NCBI RefSeq assembly: GCF_003991205.1 | Contig: NZ_RXOZ01000034.1 | Span: 62,001-126,000, forward strand | DNA length: 64,000 nucleotides | Direction: 5' to 3' | Source: Georgenia sp. SYP-B2076 | GTDB lineage: Bacteria; Actinomycetota; Actinomycetes; Actinomycetales; Actinomycetaceae | Shown here: one piece after another, positions 59,908-64,000 of the stretch | Position numbering within the stretch: position 1 is the first letter of the stretch | Layout: each line of letters begins with the position of its first letter | Notes under the pieces: model-generated | Told to the model about the DNA's origin: nothing | Seen by the model: only the letters and a program-made list of their open reading frames with translations | Database searches by the model: none | Program-made: the position numbers and the translations under genes

Positions 59908-61615
59908 CAGCGCGCTCCTCCTCCGTGGGGTCCGGCAGGGGCAGCCGGATGTCGACGCGGGTGCCCACGCCCGGGGCGCTGGTGAGCGTGATCGTGCCCC
60001 CGTGCGCCTCGACGATCGACCGGCTGATGTGCAGCCCCAGGCCCGTGCCCTGGATGGGCCCCTTCCGCACCGCCTCCGCGCGGTAGAAGCGGGAGAAGAT
60101 GTTCGTCTGGTCCCGCGCCGAGATCCCGATGCCGGTGTCCCGGATGCTCAGACAGACCTCGCCCGGCTCCCGATGGTTCTCGATGACGACCCGGTCCCCC
60201 GGCCGGCTGTACTTGATGGCGTTCGAGAGCACGTTGTCGACGACCTGCAGCAGGCGCCCGTGGTCTCCGACCAACGGGCACGGCGTGGTCACGTGGTTGG
60301 TGACCTGGACCGTCGAGCGTTCCGCGCGGGGCCCCTGCCCCTGCACGGCCTCGGCGACGACGTCGCGCAGGTCGATCGGGGCGGCGAACAGGTCCAGCCC
60401 GCCGGAGCGGGTCTTGCCGGCCGTGAGCAGGTCGGAGATGAGGCGCAACAGCCGCTGGCCGTTCCGCTCGGCGACCGAGAGATGGTTGCGGACGACGCCG
60501 GGGGTGCTCTCGTCGTCGATCGCCAGCTCGAGGTAGCCGAGGATCGAGGTCAGCGGGGTGCGGAGCTCGTGCGAGACCGAGGCGACGAAGTCGTCACGCT
60601 GGGCCAGCGCGGCCATCTCCGCGGTGAGGTCCTGGTACACCACGACGGCGCCGTCCCGGTCGCCGCGCTCGTCGGTGAGCTGGCTCGAGGAGACGCGGAA
60701 GGCGGTCAGCTCTCCCGTGCCGTAGTCCCACCAGGTCAGCTCACGGTCGATGTTCTCGCCCCGGCTGGCCCGCACCAACGGCGACCGCCCGGTCCCGAGG
60801 GGGGTCGTGCGGTCGGCGGCATAGCCGTCCACGCCCCCGCGCACGCTGACATGGTCGCCGACCCTGAACCGGCCCCCGAGGACCTCGGCCTGGGCGCGGT
60901 TGATCAGCGTGATGTGACCCGCACGGTCGATGGCGATGACGCCGACGTCGATGGTGTTGAGGATGGAGTCGAGCAGCCGTCCCTGCTGACGGGAGCGCTC
61001 CAGCGTCTCCTCCACCAGGGCGCTCTGCCGGCCGAGCAGGTTGTGGCGCGCCGCGGCGCGTTGCTCCGCGAAGTGGACATAGAGCCCGACGGCGGCGAAG
61101 ACGATGGGCAGCAGGATCATGCGCTGGACGTCGCCCGCACCGATGTGGGGGTGCGCGATCCTGGGGCCCCAGGCGGCGGCCGTGCCGGCCACCACCGAGG
61201 TGACCACACCGAGCTTCCCGAAGACGGTGGACATCCACAGCGTCGGCAGCACGAGCAGCGTCGTCAGGCGGAACTCGGACTCCACCGTCGGCGCGATGGC
61301 CGCCATGTCCATCAGCGGGACGACGATCGACCAGCCCCTCGGGAGCCGGCGCCACGGCACGCTGACGGAGAGCGCGGTGGCGACGAAAGCCACCATGAGC
61401 CCGCCGGAGAAGCGGCTGTCCTCGAACATCCGCGGATCGAGGACCAGGACGCCCAGCGCGAGCAGGAAGGTCACGGCGGCGAACGGCAGCTGACGGATGA
61501 ACACGCTCAGGTGCGAGGTCTGCGCGAGGCGGGCGGTCGGGCGCCGGGTGCCGCTCTCCCCGGGCGCGGGCCGGTCGCGGACGAGCCCGCGCACGCGCTC
61601 CGCCGTCCGCCTCAT
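59897..61615 (-). CDS. Membrane-bound PAS-domain sensor histidine kinase
   Basis: The product has 572 residues. About six membrane helices (40-185) are followed by a PAS domain (LDSILNTIDVGVIAIDRAGHITLINRAQ), the H-box VSHELRTPLTSILGYLELAI near residue 348, and a full HATPase domain with DNVLSNAIKYSRPGD (N-box), DTGIGISARD and GTGLGLHISRSIV. It should autophosphorylate and pass phosphate to a response regulator. The orphan OmpR-type regulator at 53809 is the obvious candidate. It is the first gene of the long minus-strand secretion module. Confidence 0.94.
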   Translation of the reverse strand: MRRTAERVRGLVRDRPAPGESGTRRPTARLAQTSHLSVFIRQLPFAAVTFLLALGVLVLDPRMFEDSRFSGGLMVAFVATALSVSVPWRRLPRGWSIVVPLMDMAAIAPTVESEFRLTTLLVLPTLWMSTVFGKLGVVTSVVAGTAAAWGPRIAHPHIGAGDVQRMILLPIVFAAVGLYVHFAEQRAAARHNLLGRQSALVEETLERSRQQGRLLDSILNTIDVGVIAIDRAGHITLINRAQAEVLGGRFRVGDHVSVRGGVDGYAADRTTPLGTGRSPLVRASRGENIDRELTWWDYGTGELTAFRVSSSQLTDERGDRDGAVVVYQDLTAEMAALAQRDDFVASVSHELRTPLTSILGYLELAIDDESTPGVVRNHLSVAERNGQRLLRLISDLLTAGKTRSGGLDLFAAPIDLRDVVAEAVQGQGPRAERSTVQVTNHVTTPCPLVGDHGRLLQVVDNVLSNAIKYSRPGDRVVIENHREPGEVCLSIRDTGIGISARDQTNIFSRFYRAEAVRKGPIQGTGLGLHISRSIVEAHGGTITLTSAPGVGTRVDIRLPLPDPTEEERADGS

Positions 61616-61689
61616 GCTCGAAGCGTATCGGTGACTGTCCACCGGTAATTGACTCCCGCGCGGGTGGGACGATCCGGAGCGGGATAGCC

Positions 61690-61695
61690 GATAAT
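61690..61695 (+). promoter_or_regulatory. -10 box of a leaderless promoter
   Basis: GATAAT lies six bases before GTG 61702, and no ribosome-binding site is visible, which supports leaderless transcription of the HNH nuclease gene. Confidence 0.5.
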
Positions 61696-61701
61696 CGGGC
61701 G

Positions 61702-63003
61702 GTGACCCTTCCCCGCACGACGCCGCCCTCCGCTCCCGCCCGGCGCATCCGCCCGGCGACGATCGCTGGGCTCGTGGGCCTCGCCGTCGTCGCGCTGCTC
61801 GGCCTGGCCACGGGGCTCAGCGGCGTGCTGCTCGGCGTCGGGCTCTACCTCTTCGTCACCGCGCTGTGGGCGCTGGTCCGCCGGCACTCCTGGCTCGGCC
61901 GCACGAGCCGGGCGGGCGCCGCCGCGCTGCTCGCCGGCAGCCTGGTGGTGGTCGGCATCGGCGGCGCGACGGCGGAACCGGCCGCGGACGACGCGCCCAC
62001 GGAAGCCGCGACGAGCGCCCGGGCGACCCCCTCGCCCGCGGCGTCCCCGTCGCCGTCGCCGACGGTGGCGAGCCTGGAGGAGCGGGCCGCCGCGCTGCCC
62101 GCACCCGAGCCCGCGCCGGCGGCCGACGTCCAGGCGGCGAAGGAGGCCGCCCAGCCGCAGACGGCGCTGGCCACGGCGCTCGCGCTCGAGGTCAAGGGCC
62201 GCGCCCCCAAGACGGGCTACGAGCGGGACCTGTTCGGCAGCGGCTGGGTGGACGTGGACCGCAACGGCTGCGACACCCGCAACGACATCCTCGCCCGCGA
62301 CCTCGAGGGCGAGACGTTCCGGCCAGGGACGCAGAACTGCGTGGTGCTCGCGGGCACGCTGGCGGACCCGTTCTCCGGCTCGTCGATCAGCTTCGTCCGC
62401 GGCAACGGCACCTCCAACGCCGTCCAGATCGACCACGTGGTGGCGCTGAGCGATGCGTGGCAGAAGGGCGCCCAGCAGTGGGGCACGGACAAGCGGGTCA
62501 GCTTCGCGAACGACCCCATGAACCTCAACGCGGTCGACGGCCCGCTCAACGCCCAGAAGGGCGACGGCGACGCTGCCACCTGGCTGCCCCCGAACAAGGC
62601 CTTCCGCTGCGAGTACGTCGCGCAGCAGGTGGGCGTGAAGTACACGTACGGGCTGTGGGTGACGCAGGCCGAGCAGAACGCCATGGTCGGCGTGCTGTCC
62701 TCCTGCCCGGAGCAGCCGCTGCCCGCCGGCTCCGCGGTTCCGGTGGCGGCCGCGGCGCCTGCTCCTGCACCGGCTCCTGCACCGGCACCGGCACCGGCTC
62801 CTGCGCCAGCTCCTGCACCGGCTCCTGCGCCCGCCCCGGCGCCCGCCCCGGCACCGGCGCCCGCCCCGGCACCTGCGCCCGCAGGCACTGCCTTCAAGAA
62901 CTGCGCCGCCGCCCGCGCCGCGGGTGCCGCTCCCGTGCACGCCGGCGACCCCGGGTACGGCAAGCACCTGGACCGCGACGGCGACGGCATCGGGTGCGAA
63001 TAG
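61702..63003 (+). CDS. Membrane-anchored HNH nuclease with Excalibur domain
   Basis: The product has 433 residues. Three hydrophobic segments at the N-terminus (to about 90) are followed by a Pro/Ala linker and an HNH/DUF1524-type nuclease domain (DRNGCDTRNDILARDL; VQIDHVVALSDAWQKGA; NDPMNLNAVDGPLNAQKG). A long Ala-Pro repeat and a C-terminal Excalibur calcium-binding domain (FKNCAAARAAGAAPV; DRDGDGIGCE) close the protein. The domain order suggests an extracellular, wall-spanning Ca2+-dependent nuclease, for DNA uptake, scavenging or competition. It is monocistronic. Confidence 0.9.
   Translation: MTLPRTTPPSAPARRIRPATIAGLVGLAVVALLGLATGLSGVLLGVGLYLFVTALWALVRRHSWLGRTSRAGAAALLAGSLVVVGIGGATAEPAADDAPTEAATSARATPSPAASPSPSPTVASLEERAAALPAPEPAPAADVQAAKEAAQPQTALATALALEVKGRAPKTGYERDLFGSGWVDVDRNGCDTRNDILARDLEGETFRPGTQNCVVLAGTLADPFSGSSISFVRGNGTSNAVQIDHVVALSDAWQKGAQQWGTDKRVSFANDPMNLNAVDGPLNAQKGDGDAATWLPPNKAFRCEYVAQQVGVKYTYGLWVTQAEQNAMVGVLSSCPEQPLPAGSAVPVAAAAPAPAPAPAPAPAPAPAPAPAPAPAPAPAPAPAPAPAPAPAPAGTAFKNCAAARAAGAAPVHAGDPGYGKHLDRDGDGIGCE
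62750..62883 (+). repeat. Ala-Pro coding repeat in the HNH nuclease gene
   Basis: Repeats of GCTCCTGCACCG and GCACCGGCTCCT-like units encode a long Ala-Pro stretch, a stiff spacer between nuclease and Excalibur domains. The number of units is likely to vary between strains. Confidence 0.8.
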
Positions 63004-63005
63004 GC

Positions 63006-63052
63006 GCGGTGCGCGACCGCCTCCGCCGGCGTCAGCGGTGCGCGACCGCCTC
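63006..63052. repeat. 18-bp direct repeat after the HNH gene
   Basis: GCGGTGCGCGACCGCCTC occurs at 63006-63023 and 63035-63052. Each copy contains a small hairpin (GCGGT/ACCGC). Together they may act as a terminator. Confidence 0.6.
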
Positions 63053-63171
63053 GGTGGGGGCTCAGCAGCGTGGTCGTACCCGTGACGCTCCGGATTGCCC
63101 GCCTCTCAGCTCCCCGCTCAGGGCGGCCAGCGGTTCCACCGCTCCACTGGGGTCGGGGATAAACTGCCGAG

Positions 63172-63816
63172 ATGCGGCGGCCGCTGCGGCCCGGACCCAC
63201 GCTGTCCACCAGGCGCCTCGAGGCGTACACCGACGGCGTCTTCGCCATCGCCGCGACGATTCTTGTCCTAGATCTCACGACCAGCCGAATCCCCGCCGTG
63301 ACGTCGAACGGGGAGCTGGGTCAGGGTCTCCTCAGCCTCAGCACCACCGCCACCACGTTCGTCATCAGCTTTCTCCTCCTCTGCCTGCTGTGGTCCATCC
63401 ACGTCAGGCAGTTCGAGTTCATCGTCCGGATGAACCACAGGTTGATGACGCTGAACTCGATCCGGCTTCTCGGTGTGGTGACGATCCCCTTCACGACCGG
63501 CCTGGCCTCCGACTACAACGAGTACGTGCTCGGGCGGATCCTGCTGCCCGCCAACTTCTTCTTCATCACCGTGGTCAGCGCCTGCCAGTGGTTCTACGCG
63601 ACGAGCGAGACCCGCACCTTCGTCCCCAACCTTGACGACCGGCAGCGGAGCGACAGCCGCTCAGACTCCGTCTCTGCCGCCGTGCTCGCCGGGGTGGTCG
63701 TCGTCTTTTCCACCGTTGCCGGGTTCTGGGCCTTCTTGGTCTTCCTCCTCGACCCACCACTGTCCCGCCTCGTCCGCAACACCGCCCGACGAAGGTCGGC
63801 GGAGGTCGGCAAGTAG
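63172..63816 (+). CDS. TMEM175 (DUF1211) family membrane protein, diverged
   Basis: The product has 214 residues. The N-terminal signature is RRLEAYTDGVFAIAATILVL, matching R-x-E-A-x-x-D-G-V-F-A-I-x-x-T of TMEM175-type channels, followed by LLCLLWSIHVRQFEFIVRMNH and four or five more hydrophobic helices. It is less like the copy at 8511 than to be a recent duplicate. ATG 63172 gives a 16-residue tail before the signature. It should form a K+-permeable channel. The last helix is followed by a short basic end. Confidence 0.82.
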   Translation: MRRPLRPGPTLSTRRLEAYTDGVFAIAATILVLDLTTSRIPAVTSNGELGQGLLSLSTTATTFVISFLLLCLLWSIHVRQFEFIVRMNHRLMTLNSIRLLGVVTIPFTTGLASDYNEYVLGRILLPANFFFITVVSACQWFYATSETRTFVPNLDDRQRSDSRSDSVSAAVLAGVVVVFSTVAGFWAFLVFLLDPPLSRLVRNTARRRSAEVGK

Positions 63817-63907
63817 GCGCTGCGCCAGCCGGAGTAGCAGGTGGAATCTGGGACCGCCCACGCCCGGCGCCACGCGCAAACATCACACCGCCCACGGCCA
63901 CGGCGCG

Positions 63908-64000
63908 TCAGTCGCCCGCCTCCTCGGCGAGCAGCTCGACCAGCCGCGCGGGATGGGCCAGGAGCGCCTCCACGAGGTGCCGCGCCGACCACCGACCAGC
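63908..64000 (-). CDS. 3' end of an unidentified gene
   Basis: The frame from the right edge is open for 30 codons to a TGA at 63908-63910, ending HLVEALLAHPARLVELLAEE with an amphipathic helix and an acidic end. The rest of the gene lies outside the window, so nothing more can be said of function. Confidence 0.45.
   Translation of the reverse strand, partial: AGRWSARHLVEALLAHPARLVELLAEEAGD

Noticed and set aside
62750-62883. Regular short repeats considered as a CRISPR-like array
   Set aside because: They encode an Ala-Pro linker in frame and have no unique spacers.

Overview
The window is about 64 kb of very GC-rich DNA with ATGA/GTGA gene overlaps, many GTG starts, several apparently leaderless promoters (a TANNNT-type -10 box 6-8 nt before the start codon), a DtxR/IdeR repressor, SARP and HspR-type regulators and a DUF2530 protein. 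This points to a chromosomal segment of a high-GC Actinobacterium, most likely of the order Micrococcales (Cellulomonas/Georgenia-like; the genus is inference). I see no rRNA, CRISPR array, insertion sequence or phage module. One tRNA gene (Arg, anticodon CCT) is present.

Layout. 1-9.1 kb: a degenerate helicase-like giant protein (cut by the left edge), a CHAD protein coupled to an M19 dipeptidase, an HspR-like regulator divergent from a J-domain protein, and a TMEM175-type channel. 9.3-11.4 kb: a CheX-like protein coupled to a stand-alone LanC-type cyclase, then a 27-residue ORF closed by a textbook terminator. 11.7-16 kb: sugar symporter, cytidylate-kinase-like protein, a decayed kinase fragment beside tRNA-Arg, and a chemoreceptor. 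16.1-21.1 kb: the most unusual locus, with two small paralogous peptides, a PqqD-like/M50 protease/ParA ATPase fusion and an exported three-CxxC protein in one operon, divergent from a SARP regulator. 21.1-31.8 kb: RecQ, small housekeeping genes, a DAACS transporter behind a cysteine-rich leader peptide, ornithine aminotransferase, tandem USP, an NlpC/P60 hydrolase under a c-di-AMP (ydaO) riboswitch, and a DtxR repressor. 32-41.2 kb: a citrate-synthase homologue that has lost its catalytic residues, SerC, a membrane-SIS chimera, RNase Z, GNAT, tautomerase and a TM0106-type nuclease-helicase. 41.2-50.4 kb: MarR-MFS operon, gluconate permease with a hydroxyacid dehydrogenase, purine permease, a second dehydrogenase and an LMW phosphatase.

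50.4-61.6 kb is a signalling/secretion region. A PAS histidine kinase, a membrane protein with a degenerate GGDEF domain, three exported proteins with SipW-type signal peptides, a SipW-type signal peptidase and an HPt-fold protein lie head to tail on one strand. An OmpR-type response regulator and two more HPt-fold proteins are nearby. All three HPt-fold proteins lack the phospho-accepting histidine. Five helically phased CTCAR-like repeats precede the exported-protein genes, which suggests response-regulator control. 61.7-64 kb: a membrane-anchored HNH nuclease with an Excalibur domain, a second TMEM175-like protein and the 3' end of one more gene.

The best candidates for something undescribed are the peptide/M50-ParA/CxxC/SARP locus (16.1-21.1 kb), the His-less HPt family tied to a SipW secretion operon (50.4-58.7 kb), and the LanC/CheX/mini-ORF locus (9.3-11.4 kb).
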